A DNA stretch of 64,000 bases from Bacillus sp. NTK034. GTDB taxonomy: Bacteria; Bacillota; Bacilli; Bacillales; Cytobacillaceae. The translations under genes were made by a program, and so were the position numbers. Location of the stretch: positions 1 through 64,000 of the forward strand of contig NZ_JAFKOJ010000009.1 of NCBI RefSeq assembly GCF_017303275.1. The letters run 5' to 3'. Within the stretch, counting starts at the first letter, position 1, and each line of letters opens with the position of its first letter. This document shows, piece by piece, positions 26,929 through 35,884 of the stretch. The notes beneath the pieces were generated by a model that saw nothing but the letters and a program-made list of their open reading frames with translations, ran no database searches and was not told the origin of the DNA.

Positions 26929-28335
26929 TTGAACATTTATTTAGTTGCAGTTGTTATTTATCTGGTTTTCATGGCGTTGATTGGTGTGTATTTCGCAAAA
27001 AAATCGGTGAAAAACAGTGATGATTTCATGGTTGCAGGACGAAGCCTGCCTCTATTCGTCGTCATGGGTACTCTTTTGGCAACGTTTGTCGGGTCTGGAA
27101 CTGTAGTCGGCGGAGCAAGCTTTATTTACCAATACGGACCGTTTGCCGCTATTTTTAATCTGTCAGGCGGAATTGTTGGAGCAATCATTTTGTATTTTAT
27201 AGCTTCTAAAATTCGCCAGATTGAAATCTATACAGTACCGGATCTTTTGGAACGGCGCTTTGGAAAAACAGCTCTTTATATATCATCCGTTATTATCATC
27301 TTTGCCTTTGTCGGAATAACAGCCTACCAGTTTACAGGTGGAGCTTATGTGCTGCAATTAACCACAGGCATTCCACTCGAAATTGGAGCCATCATTATGT
27401 GTGCACTGGTTATCTTCTTAACGGTAAGCGGCGGGCTATTTTCAGTTGCTTATACTGATGCACTAAGTGCCATTCTAATTATCATTGGCTTTCTATTCGG
27501 GGTTCCCTTTGCATTGAATGCTGTCGGGGGATTTGAAGGGTTATCTCTATCTTTGCCTGAAATGAATAAGACCTGGAATGGCGGCTTATCATTTCCTCAG
27601 CTTCTCGGCTTCTTCCTGCCATTGTTTTTACTCGTTCTGGGTGATCAAAACATGTATCAGCGATTTTCCGCTGCGAAAGATCCGAACGTAGCCCGGAAAT
27701 CCACTATCGGATTTTTTGTTGGCAGTGTGTTTGTCATAAGTTTAACCATCATCTTAGCAACTACCTCCATTGTGCTTTTTCCAGAAATCAAGCCTGATAC
27801 AGCTATACTATCGCTCGCGATTGATGGTGTACCTTTAGTAGTCGGATTGCTTATTCTCTGTTCAGCCGTTGCCTTTATTATCACAACAGCTACTTCTTAT
27901 CTGTTATCAGCATCAGGAAATATCGTTAGTGACTTAATCCAGCGCTCAAGTAAAAGCAAGCTATCAGAGAGTAAACTTCTGTGGTACAACCGTATGATTG
28001 TCGTGGTATTAGGGGTCCTTGCGTATGTGTTAGGGCAATTCTTCCCAAGTGTATTGGCGATCCAAATGTATTCCTATACGATGTATGGTGCGTCCTTAAC
28101 TCCGGCCATTCTGGCAACCGTATTATGGAAAAATGCGACAAAAGCAGGCGTCATCAGCTCCATGCTTGTGGGTGGTTCTGCAACTATGATCTGGGAAATC
28201 GGTCTTGACCGGCCTTTAGATTGGAATAGTGTCCTGTTTGCCTTGCCATTGTCTGTTTTAACACTCATTATTGTCAGCCTATTAACCAGAAATAAAAATG
28301 TCTCAGCAGATCTTACGACAGATCATACAAGCTAA
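26929..28335 (+). CDS. sodium:solute symporter family transporter
   Basis: A 468-aa membrane protein with about 13 hydrophobic segments, matching the SSS family: an early YFAKKSVKNSDDFMVAGRSLP region, GSGTVVGGASF, and later GDQNMYQRFSAAKD. It would import the substrate of the neighbouring hydrolases, using sodium or protons. A GTG 9 bases upstream is in frame but lies at the ribosome site AAAGGAG, so the TTG 8 bases after that site was chosen. It belongs to the amidohydrolase-SSS-M24-amidohydrolase run; the gap to the next gene is short. Confidence 0.85.
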   Translation: MNIYLVAVVIYLVFMALIGVYFAKKSVKNSDDFMVAGRSLPLFVVMGTLLATFVGSGTVVGGASFIYQYGPFAAIFNLSGGIVGAIILYFIASKIRQIEIYTVPDLLERRFGKTALYISSVIIIFAFVGITAYQFTGGAYVLQLTTGIPLEIGAIIMCALVIFLTVSGGLFSVAYTDALSAILIIIGFLFGVPFALNAVGGFEGLSLSLPEMNKTWNGGLSFPQLLGFFLPLFLLVLGDQNMYQRFSAAKDPNVARKSTIGFFVGSVFVISLTIILATTSIVLFPEIKPDTAILSLAIDGVPLVVGLLILCSAVAFIITTATSYLLSASGNIVSDLIQRSSKSKLSESKLLWYNRMIVVVLGVLAYVLGQFFPSVLAIQMYSYTMYGASLTPAILATVLWKNATKAGVISSMLVGGSATMIWEIGLDRPLDWNSVLFALPLSVLTLIIVSLLTRNKNVSADLTTDHTS

Positions 28336-28361
28336 AAGGATTTGAAAAGGAGTTGGAAATC

Positions 28362-29492
28362 GTGAATTCAGCGAAACGAATCAATCGATTAAAAGAGTAT
28401 ATGAAAGAACAAGGAATTTCTGCCGTATTTGTCTTTAATCCGGACCATCAATTTTATTTAACGAATTTTAAAGCTTTAATTTATTCACGGCCCATCATCT
28501 TTCATTTACAGGAAAAGACTGCCATGATTGTTCCTGGCCTTGAAGAAACCCATGCACTGGAGCATTCACATGCAGATGATGTCCTGGTCTATTATGAGCA
28601 TCCTGGAGCCGGCAGGGATGAGACTTCGCATATAGAGCATATACGTGCATTGGTAAAACAAAGTCACGACTCATCAAAAATTGGTGTGGATTTAGCGTTT
28701 ATTCCGGGTGATGCTCTTCTCTATCTTCAGGAATCAGGCTATCAGGTGGTTGATGTTGGGCAATTCATTTATCAAATGCGATTTATTAAGGATGAAGAAG
28801 AAATTCACATGCTGGAGCAGGCCGGACAATTAGTGAATCTGGCAGTAAGCAAGTCATTAGCGCAAATTCAAGCGGGAATAACAGAAATGGAAATAGATGC
28901 AGCGGGAAATGCGGCGCTGTTTGAAGCAACTGCTGCCCAATATCCGGATTCCGTAATTGATATTGTGGTTATGTCGCCTTCCGGGTTAAAACGAAGTATC
29001 ATGCCGCACGTCTTCTCCAACACAAGAAAAATTGAAGCAGGAGATGTCATTATTCACAGCAGACAGGTCGGGCTAAATGGATATCGTGCAGAATTAGAGA
29101 GAACCGTCATTGTCGGAAAGCCAACATCCCAGCAGGAAAAGGCGTTTCAGGCTGCTATAGAAGCGCAGCAGCGTGCAATTGATTTTATTAAGCCAGGTGT
29201 GAAATTTTCAGAGGTAGATGGTGTTGCCCGTGAAGTGTTTGAAAAGGCTGGACTTGAAAAATATGCGATTCACCGTACCGGACACGGAATAGGTGTATCA
29301 GCTCATGAGCAGCCATTTTTGCGTTATGACCATTATGATGTGGTAGAGGAAGGAATGGCATTCTCGATCGAACCGGGGATTTATATACCGGGGGTTGGCG
29401 GTTTTAGACACTCTGATACAGTTCTTATCACATCTGATGGATGCCGATTAATTACAGAATATCCACGCGATATGGAGTCCCTGCTTTTTTAA
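28362..29492 (+). CDS. M24-family (creatinase/prolidase fold) protein with altered metal site
   Basis: A 376-aa protein with the two-domain layout of M24B: an N-terminal creatinase domain (residues ~1-130) and a C-terminal pita-bread domain. The His region (HRTGHGIGVSAHEQP) and one Glu (SIEPGIYIPGVGG) are kept. The first Asp of the metal site appears replaced (HSRQVGLNGY), the second is Glu (AELERT) and the last Glu is Ser (GFRHSDTVLIT). This pattern recalls metal-free members such as creatinase or ectoine-hydrolase-type enzymes rather than true aminopeptidases. The GTG start was chosen because AAAAGGAG is 9 bases before it; the upstream TTG touches the ribosome site. Confidence 0.8.
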   Translation: MNSAKRINRLKEYMKEQGISAVFVFNPDHQFYLTNFKALIYSRPIIFHLQEKTAMIVPGLEETHALEHSHADDVLVYYEHPGAGRDETSHIEHIRALVKQSHDSSKIGVDLAFIPGDALLYLQESGYQVVDVGQFIYQMRFIKDEEEIHMLEQAGQLVNLAVSKSLAQIQAGITEMEIDAAGNAALFEATAAQYPDSVIDIVVMSPSGLKRSIMPHVFSNTRKIEAGDVIIHSRQVGLNGYRAELERTVIVGKPTSQQEKAFQAAIEAQQRAIDFIKPGVKFSEVDGVAREVFEKAGLEKYAIHRTGHGIGVSAHEQPFLRYDHYDVVEEGMAFSIEPGIYIPGVGGFRHSDTVLITSDGCRLITEYPRDMESLLF

Positions 29493-29562
29493 TTCATATA
29501 CCAAATGAGAAGGGGAGAAGTAGTATACTTCTTCCTTTTAATAGTGATAGGAGGAACATGTG

Positions 29563-30768
29563 ATGGAGGTTGTGATATCAAATGTGCAGCTATTGTATGG
29601 GGAAGAATTGGATTGTAAGAAGGGATTTGCTCTTTGGATAAAAGATGGTTTGATCAAGGGTATTATCCCTGAGTCTCAACTGCCAGCCAATGTAAAGGTC
29701 ATCGATGGAAATGGAGGGTTTCTCGCTCCAGGCTTAATAGATTTACATATTCATATGATGTGGGACGGTTCATTGAATCCAGTTCAAACCTCCGAAACAG
29801 AAGGCTATGAGCAGATGCTGATACGAGCAGTTGCCAATTGTCAAACCTATCTCCAGCACGGTATAACAACTGTCAGGGACATTGGCTCCATTGATGACAT
29901 TGCTCTGCATGTGGCAAAAGGGATCAAAAGGGGGCTCATTTCAGGTCCTGATGTGATTGCAAGCGGAAAAACCTTAACCATGACAGGCGGGCATGATCCG
30001 TTCTGGGCAAGATTTGTCGATGGAAAGGAAGAGGCGCTAAAAGGTGTGCGAGAACAAATCTTTAAGGGTGCCGAAGTGATTAAAGTAAGTTCTACTGGAG
30101 GGGTCTATGGAAGAATAGAAGGGGAACAGGTCGGCAATGCAGAGCTTAGCCTGGAAGAGCAGGAAGTCATCTGCAAAGAGGCACATCGTTTTGGACTCAA
30201 AGTAGCGTCCCATGCGATTGGCCGTGATGGTATCTATAATTCGATACTTGCGGGTGTGGATACGATTGAGCATGGCCATTTTCTGGATGATGAACTGGCT
30301 GCCTTAATGGAGGAACGGAATACCGCCTGGATTCCAACATTGTTCGTCTACAAGCAAATTGCTACACAGGAAGGAATTCCTTCTTATGCAAAAGACAAAG
30401 CTGAGGAAATCGTCAGCATTCATCGGAATGCATTTAAATCCTATTTTAACCGGAATATCTTAATTGGGGCCGGATCAGATGCCGGTTCCCCATGTACTTC
30501 TCACCGGGCGCTGCTGGATGAATTGTATACCATGTATGAAATGATTCCTGATGCGAAAGAGGTTCTTAAAACAGCTACTGTAAATGCCGGGAAAATTTTA
30601 GGACGTGACGTTGGGCAAATTAAAGAGGGATACAGGGCAAATTTGATTTTACTTAAGGAAAATCCGCATGAGTGCCTGAGTAACTTAGAAAGTATAGAGA
30701 TGGTTGTAATCAGGGGAAAAGCTCTTATGAAGCATACAAATAAAAACCTGGAAATGATTGCGGAATGA
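29563..30768 (+). CDS. metal-dependent amidohydrolase, second copy in the cluster
   Basis: A 401-aa amidohydrolase related to the one at the start of the cluster. It has the metal motif DLHIHM, Lys in VIKVSSTGGV, SHAIGRDG, IEHGHFLDD, and the catalytic Asp in AGSDAGSP. Divergence from its neighbour suggests a different or successive substrate in one pathway. The ribosome site AGGAGG is 8 bases before the ATG; a GTG three bases earlier is less well spaced. It ends the likely operon with the symporter and M24 genes. Confidence 0.83.
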   Translation: MEVVISNVQLLYGEELDCKKGFALWIKDGLIKGIIPESQLPANVKVIDGNGGFLAPGLIDLHIHMMWDGSLNPVQTSETEGYEQMLIRAVANCQTYLQHGITTVRDIGSIDDIALHVAKGIKRGLISGPDVIASGKTLTMTGGHDPFWARFVDGKEEALKGVREQIFKGAEVIKVSSTGGVYGRIEGEQVGNAELSLEEQEVICKEAHRFGLKVASHAIGRDGIYNSILAGVDTIEHGHFLDDELAALMEERNTAWIPTLFVYKQIATQEGIPSYAKDKAEEIVSIHRNAFKSYFNRNILIGAGSDAGSPCTSHRALLDELYTMYEMIPDAKEVLKTATVNAGKILGRDVGQIKEGYRANLILLKENPHECLSNLESIEMVVIRGKALMKHTNKNLEMIAE

Positions 30769-30912
30769 GTAGTTTCTGAAGGAAGAGTTTTAATGGTGCA
30801 AATTATATCTAGTAAAATATATTTTTAATATAAACACTTTACAGATAGGTTTAACTATGTTAAATTCTATTTATCGAATGATTCTGAAATTTCAAAAAGA
30901 TGGTGTGAGTAA

Positions 30913-31275
30913 ATGAGTTGGACTGCTGGCCCATTTAAACAGGAACTAATTAAGGACTACAACAATATCAACCTTCTTTTGTTTAACATTGGTGTCAAAA
31001 GTCAGCGAATCGACTTTTTGGGGGATAAGATATTAATTTTCGCCTATCACAAGAGAATTCCATCTCTTAAACATTTGGACGAGATTAATCGCTTTGTAAC
31101 CCGAATGACAGACATTGCCATCATAGACAGTTATAAGGAACATTTAAGGAATGTCCTGGAAGAAAAATATGGGATGAAGGTACTTTCTATTTTAAAAGAC
31201 TATGATCCCGTTACTGAACTTTCAGGCACTATCATTACCCTGGATCGGGATACATGTGCCTATATTTCCAGGTAA
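30913..31275 (+). CDS. DUF2294-family protein
   Basis: A 120-aa protein resembling the DUF2294 family, short cytoplasmic alpha/beta proteins common in Bacillaceae and of unknown role. The central part (KILIFAYHKRIPSLKHL) and the C-terminal strand (SGTIITLDRD) match my memory of that family. No membrane segment or catalytic motif is seen. The ribosome site is weak (GTGTGAG). A terminator follows 45 bases downstream. Confidence 0.6.
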   Translation: MSWTAGPFKQELIKDYNNINLLLFNIGVKSQRIDFLGDKILIFAYHKRIPSLKHLDEINRFVTRMTDIAIIDSYKEHLRNVLEEKYGMKVLSILKDYDPVTELSGTIITLDRDTCAYISR

Positions 31276-31320
31276 CTAAATAATGGTGACTGGTCCATTG
31301 AACTCTTAAGAGTGCATAAA

Positions 31321-31379
31321 AACCGTCAGTACAATCTTTCAGACTAGCGTCTGTTTGATTTGTGCTGACGGTTTTTTTT
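31321..31379 (+). terminator. terminator after the DUF2294 gene
   Basis: AACCGTCAG (31321-31329) pairs with CTGACGGTT (31365-31373) around an inner AGAC/GTCT stem, then a long T-run. Confidence 0.85.
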
Positions 31380-31433
31380 ATAAAAATTAGGCTGTTTTCG
31401 CAAGGTTTGTTGATTTTTGTATATTATTTGCTG

Positions 31434-31624
31434 AGTTGGTTGCAGCGGAAGGTGCGAGATCCTCGAAAATGCATTCGCATTTTCTTCGTGCGGTGTTTGT
31501 TCGAGGAAGCATATTCAATGTCCAGCGGGAGTAGCGGGACAGGTGAGACCCCGCAGACGCGGAGCGCCGAGGAGGCTCAACGCCCGCCCCGCGGAAAGCG
31601 AGCAGCCTGGAGCGGAAATCAACG
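31434..31624. repeat. GC-rich interspersed repeat, copy 2 (with internal insertion)
   Basis: The same element as at 15322-15448 (AGCGGAAGGTGCGAGA at the left, GTGAGACCCCGCAGACGCGG inside, GGAGCGGAAATCAAC at the right). It carries ~64 extra bases between GCGAGA and GGGAGTAGC. The extra part has its own palindromic ends, TCCTCGAA (31460-31467) and TTCGAGGA (31500-31507), and an inner hairpin GAAAATGC/GCATTTTC. It lies 70 bp upstream of the Nif3-like gene. Confidence 0.75.
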
Positions 31625-31694
31625 GACAACATTGATAGGCTAAAAACAACAATTTATACGAAAAGAGCCAAAAATAATAAGGAGGCAACATATT

Positions 31695-32717
31695 ATGAAA
31701 ACAGTAGAAGATGTATTGAATGCGCTGGATGACCTTACAGGAGGAAGAGTGATTAAATCTCTAAATGATATTACGAGAGGTGAGCATCCATTTGTCATTA
31801 TGAAGTCTTCCAACATTCCCGGAAAAGAGATCATTGAAACGCCTGGTCTTGTCTATGGTGAAATGCAAAAAGAAGTAAAAAAAATCGCAGTCGCAATGAC
31901 AATGACGGAAGGATGCATCGAACTTGCCGGGGCTACTGGAGTCGATGCCATTGTTGCTCACCATCCGATAGCTGAAGCGGCTAATTCGGGCGGTGTTATT
32001 TTGAAAAACTATCTGGATTTATATAATGTAGCTGCCTTTGAATTACATGAAGCTTTCCATGGGTTGCACCCTGGCATCCCATTTTTGCACGGCCATCAGG
32101 TATACCGGACAGAGGTTTCTTATGGAGGAATACACGGAAATATTTTATTTGTAGGAAAAGTATTCCCAGAGGTGAACACTCTCGGAGATATTTTAACCCG
32201 GTTAGATAAATATATGGGTCTGCAGGAGGAAGAAGATCTATTACATACTGAAAAGGAACTTCGCACTGCTTCATCTCTGAATGAAACAAGTACGGTGACG
32301 CGCGCGAGAATTGTTATTGGTGAAGAAACCAGCCCTGTGAACAATATAGTGCACATTTTCCCGCATACGGGATTTTCGCCTGATCATTTGCGGCAAGTCA
32401 TCAAAGAACACCCTGAGGCTGACACGGTTCTCGCTTCCATTAGCCGGGTTTATGATGGACATCCCCTGATTGAAACGGCTAAGGAGTTAGGAGTTAATTT
32501 TATTATTGGCAACTGCCATGTGTTAGAAATACTCGAAAATGGTTTGCCTTTAGCTTATGCCTTAGACAGACTGCTGCCTGATGTTGAAGTTGTTGTTTTC
32601 CGGGAACGTGTGACAAGCATATCCTTAAATGAAATGGGATCACCTCATTTAAAGAAATATGCAGAAGAAATGGCTGAGGGGTATCTATTGAAAAAAACGG
32701 CTGTCCATACACTATAA
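31695..32717 (+). CDS. Nif3-like dinuclear metal center protein
   Basis: A 340-aa protein resembling the Nif3/YqfO family, ring-shaped proteins with a two-metal site and no settled function. The typical N-terminal piece (GVDAIVAHHPIAEAANSGG) carries the metal-binding His pair. Further His/Glu clusters follow (ELHEAFHGLHPG; VHIFPHTGFS), and the C-terminal part has NCHVLEI. A GGAGG ribosome site is well spaced. It is followed after 17 bases by a Gate-domain membrane protein, so the two probably act together. Confidence 0.65.
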   Translation: MKTVEDVLNALDDLTGGRVIKSLNDITRGEHPFVIMKSSNIPGKEIIETPGLVYGEMQKEVKKIAVAMTMTEGCIELAGATGVDAIVAHHPIAEAANSGGVILKNYLDLYNVAAFELHEAFHGLHPGIPFLHGHQVYRTEVSYGGIHGNILFVGKVFPEVNTLGDILTRLDKYMGLQEEEDLLHTEKELRTASSLNETSTVTRARIVIGEETSPVNNIVHIFPHTGFSPDHLRQVIKEHPEADTVLASISRVYDGHPLIETAKELGVNFIIGNCHVLEILENGLPLAYALDRLLPDVEVVVFRERVTSISLNEMGSPHLKKYAEEMAEGYLLKKTAVHTL

Positions 32718-32734
32718 AAAAGGAGTGCAGGTAG

Positions 32735-33856
32735 ATGAGCGAGGTTAAATCCTTAGTACAAAAAAATTTAGAAATAGAAGAGAATAGTGCCCCGATTCCT
32801 TTAACTAGAAAATGGACACAAATCGAAGTAGTAGGTCTTGGTTTAGTCATAATCTCACTGCTGGTATTGTTAATCACTCCAGGAACATTAGCCGGGTTAT
32901 TTACTTCCATTGTTGATCAAGTTTTCCCGGTTATCGTAGAGATATTTTTAACCGGCACGGTAGGAGTTTCCATTATTGTGAGTGTCATAATAGGCCGGGT
33001 ACTGGAAAGGCTGGGGTTTACGGATGCGTTAATTCGGATATTCATTCCTGTTACAAAGCTGATGAAAGTGAATTCAGCGGTTATCATTCCAAGTATATAT
33101 AATATTCTTGGGGATATTAATGCAGCCGGAAAAATTGCAGGACCGATCTTGATCCGTTCGGGAGCAACAAAAGCAGAGCAAAAAATAGCGGTAGCAACCA
33201 TGGTTCAATCCCAGCAGTCTTTTGCTACATTTATGTTAGGCATGGTTGCTTTAACGGCTGTAGGGGCCAATGCCTTTATAGTGGTAGTGCTGGCTGTTTT
33301 CATGCCTGTCATTGTTGTTCCGTTTCTACTATTTAAAACCATTTACCGGGATACGAGAGCTGTCCAAATTGCAAAGCTGCCTCAATTTACGCCAAAGACT
33401 GGCTTTTTACCGACTCTATTTAATGCAGCCAGGGAGGGAGCAGAGCTTTTATTCCTTCTCATTATACCGGCTGCCGCTGTCGTGTTTGCTGCTATTGGTG
33501 TTTTGGACTACATCGGAATTTGGTCAAAATTTGAGTCCGGCTTGTCAACAGTATTGTTAGCTCTAAATATTCACCCGGAAACTGGTATTCTTTCCATATT
33601 GGCTAGTCCTGCGCTTGCAATGGCCCAGTTATCAGAAGTTGCGGGTTCGTTGGATCCGCGCTTGGTGATTGGATCTTTTGTGCTGGCGTCATCGGGATTA
33701 CCCCTGTCAACAATCTTTGGTCAAATCCCGGTTATATGGGCAGCTAATTCTGACCTCAGTGAAAAAGAAGCATTGGGAGCAGCTGTATTAGGAATCGTTA
33801 TGCGTATATTGACAGCATTTTTAATTGTTTATTTCTTAACACCGATATTAGTTTAA
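32735..33856 (+). CDS. nucleoside-recognition (Gate) domain membrane protein
   Basis: A 373-aa integral membrane protein with about nine hydrophobic segments after a ~40-residue charged N-terminal tail. Two Gate-type repeats can be made out (residues ~75-190 and ~230-350), with characteristic polar breaks such as NILGDINAAGKIAGPI and SPALAMAQLSEVAGS. Gate proteins are thought to move nucleosides or other small solutes; the substrate here is unknown. It forms a pair with the preceding Nif3-like gene. Fewer than 50 bases separate its end from a convergent gene. Confidence 0.7.
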   Translation: MSEVKSLVQKNLEIEENSAPIPLTRKWTQIEVVGLGLVIISLLVLLITPGTLAGLFTSIVDQVFPVIVEIFLTGTVGVSIIVSVIIGRVLERLGFTDALIRIFIPVTKLMKVNSAVIIPSIYNILGDINAAGKIAGPILIRSGATKAEQKIAVATMVQSQQSFATFMLGMVALTAVGANAFIVVVLAVFMPVIVVPFLLFKTIYRDTRAVQIAKLPQFTPKTGFLPTLFNAAREGAELLFLLIIPAAAVVFAAIGVLDYIGIWSKFESGLSTVLLALNIHPETGILSILASPALAMAQLSEVAGSLDPRLVIGSFVLASSGLPLSTIFGQIPVIWAANSDLSEKEALGAAVLGIVMRILTAFLIVYFLTPILV

Positions 33857-33902
33857 TGGGAGTGAAGGTGAAAAAATGGCTTTAAGGATTGTTTATAAGA
33901 TT

Positions 33903-34370
33903 TTAAATTTTACCCAGTAAAAAAGATAGATCGATAAAATATTGATCTGGAGGGTTCCTTTCAATTGATTGGGGATCCAGATCGAGCTCTGTTTTGCTTA
34001 AAAGATTGTTTTCCTCGTTCCATAAGAAAAGAACGGCCGTTTGATGAAATGGTTCCATAATCCCTTTCTTCTTCGGTGCAAGTAGTTCAATTTTAAGATC
34101 ATCCAGAGGGAAGTCAGTCCGGCGAATAAGCTTACATGGTGCTGTTTGTATGGGTTCATAGTGATTTATTGTATGATCAGACAGATGATGAATCCTTCCT
34201 GTAGCTGCAATTCTTTTATCAGGGAGAATCAGTCCAGGTTCATGATAGATGTCTCTTCCAATAGAGGAAGGGATCTTTTTTTTGTTCCATAGAATGGACA
34301 TTGAGAAAGTGTGGCCAGGCAAAATCGTCCATGCTCTTTTGGCTATCAGTTCAAATCCGATAAAGGACAT
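33903..34370 (-). CDS. hypothetical protein (155 aa)
   Basis: I do not recognise this protein. It is soluble, with alternating beta-like stretches (AWTILPGHTFSMSILWN; GLILPDKRIAATGRI) and a C-terminal LFLWNEENN region. There is no signal peptide and no clear motif. The ATG has an AGGGG ribosome site about 5 bases upstream, which supports it being a real gene. It converges on the Gate-domain gene. An upstream minus-strand frame (34351-34602) overlaps it but has no ribosome site and was not accepted. Confidence 0.5.
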   Translation of the reverse strand: MSFIGFELIAKRAWTILPGHTFSMSILWNKKKIPSSIGRDIYHEPGLILPDKRIAATGRIHHLSDHTINHYEPIQTAPCKLIRRTDFPLDDLKIELLAPKKKGIMEPFHQTAVLFLWNEENNLLSKTELDLDPQSIERNPPDQYFIDLSFLLGKI

Positions 34371-34789
34371 GGCTACCCCTCTTTTCTGTTACTGGATACT
34401 GATGTTTATGCTCTAAAAATCCAAAGGATACTGGGTTGGTAAAAATACTATCTACAAAAGGTGGATAAATCTGAATGAAAATGGCGTGCTCTTTATAGGG
34501 CGCGCCATTTTTAAAGAATTGAATTTCAAAAAAGAAAACCGCATCGTTAGTTAATGAACGAGATTGAGAGCGGCAGGTGAATGATAGCAAATTAGTGGGC
34601 AAATAGAAACTAAGAAAGCTAAAATCAATAATTTATTAAGTTAGAATGTAATCTTACTGGTTAGTATAATAATAGTTTATAATGTTTCTAACGATATTGA
34701 GCTCTTAAGCAAGTGAATTTATTTATGTCGATTATCCAAAAAAGTATAAATGAAAAAAGAATCTTATGTTTATTAAAGAGGGGGAGGAA

Positions 34790-35701
34790 ATGCAAGAAAA
34801 GGATTGTCTAATTTTACAATATCTTTATGAAGAATTGAATCTGACAAAGGCAGCAGAGCGAGTATATATGACACAGCCTGCTCTTACGTATCGATTAAGA
34901 CAGTTGGAGAGGGAATTCCAGGTAGAGATAATATCCAAAAATGGAAAAAGGGTAAAATTCACACCGGCAGGGGAGTATTTAGTTTCCTATGCAAATAAAT
35001 ATCTTTCGGACTTTAGAGAAGCAAAGGATTACTTATTGAATATGGGGGATGAAGTAAAAGGTAATTTGAGAATTGGGGTCAGCAGTCATTTTTGCCAATA
35101 TAACTTGCCGCCCATTTTAAAAGAATATACAGCGAATTATCCGAATGTTCATTTAAACGTCGATTCAGGATTCAGTAAAGAGATGATGGGCTTACTGAAT
35201 GATGGCGAAATCGATGTCGCGATTGTTAGGGGAGACTATAATTGGTCTGATAAGTCTTATCTTTTAGATGAAGAAAGTATTTGTTTAATAACAAAGCAGG
35301 AAATCAATATAGAGGACCTTCCCTCTCTTCCATTTATCAACCGAAAAGAACCTTTCGTATTAATTAAGTACAAGAATTCCAAGGAACTGTCTGATGTGGA
35401 AAATATATCGAGCTGGTGGAATGAACGGTATGAAACATCTCCAAATACAACTATGCTGGTAGATAGCTATGAGACATGTAAAGAAATGGTTAAGATGGGG
35501 CTGGGCTTTTCCATTGTTCCTCAAGCATTTATCCATAATCATGATCATGATCATCTCTTCTGTTATGATTTAGCTTATAAAAATGGGCAAAAGATGAAGA
35601 AACGAACCTGGCTTCTGTACCGTGAATCCTCTCTGCAGCTAGCGGCTATCTTCAAATTTGTTGAATCCATTAAAGCCGTATATTATATCAAAAAAGACTA
35701 G
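34790..35701 (+). CDS. LysR-family transcriptional regulator
   Basis: A 303-aa LysR regulator. The N-terminal HTH (residues ~5-60) includes NLTKAAERVYMTQPALTYRL, followed by the linker helix and a two-lobed effector-binding domain (residues ~90-300). The ATG chosen is preceded by a purine-rich AGAGGGGGAGG; the frame is open 8 codons further. It stands upstream of M20 hydrolase and YfcC-type carrier genes on the same strand, which it probably controls. A palindrome in the gap to those genes may be its site. Confidence 0.85.
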   Translation: MQEKDCLILQYLYEELNLTKAAERVYMTQPALTYRLRQLEREFQVEIISKNGKRVKFTPAGEYLVSYANKYLSDFREAKDYLLNMGDEVKGNLRIGVSSHFCQYNLPPILKEYTANYPNVHLNVDSGFSKEMMGLLNDGEIDVAIVRGDYNWSDKSYLLDEESICLITKQEINIEDLPSLPFINRKEPFVLIKYKNSKELSDVENISSWWNERYETSPNTTMLVDSYETCKEMVKMGLGFSIVPQAFIHNHDHDHLFCYDLAYKNGQKMKKRTWLLYRESSLQLAAIFKFVESIKAVYYIKKD

Positions 35702-35738
35702 AAGGCACAGCTTGTGTTGCTCTTCTAGTCTTTTCTTT
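35696..35738 (+). terminator. terminator overlapping the end of the lysR gene
   Basis: GACTAGAAG (35696-35704) pairs with CTTCTAGTC (35722-35730), then TTTTCTTTTT. The stop codon of the LysR gene lies in the 5' arm. Confidence 0.8.
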
Positions 35739-35769
35739 TTGAAATAAGATATAAAGTACTCACTACTAT

Positions 35770-35786
35770 CCAAAAAAATTTTTTGG
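35770..35786. promoter_or_regulatory. palindrome upstream of the M20 gene, possible LysR-type site
   Basis: CCAAAAAAATTTTTTGG is a near-perfect palindrome ~100 bases before the M20 start, followed by AATC...GATT. Position fits a regulator site, but this is inference. Confidence 0.35.
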
Positions 35787-35884
35787 GTAATCTAAAAAAA
35801 GATTAATTTTACTTATAGTATGTCTGTGTGTAACATTAAAAAATATAAGTTATAATATTCTGAAAAAATTGAGGGGTGTACTTT

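Noticed and set aside
34351..34602. 83-aa minus-strand frame upstream of the 155-aa hypothetical gene
   Set aside because: It starts with TTG without any ribosome site, has only one Met, overlaps the better-supported gene and its composition looks non-coding.
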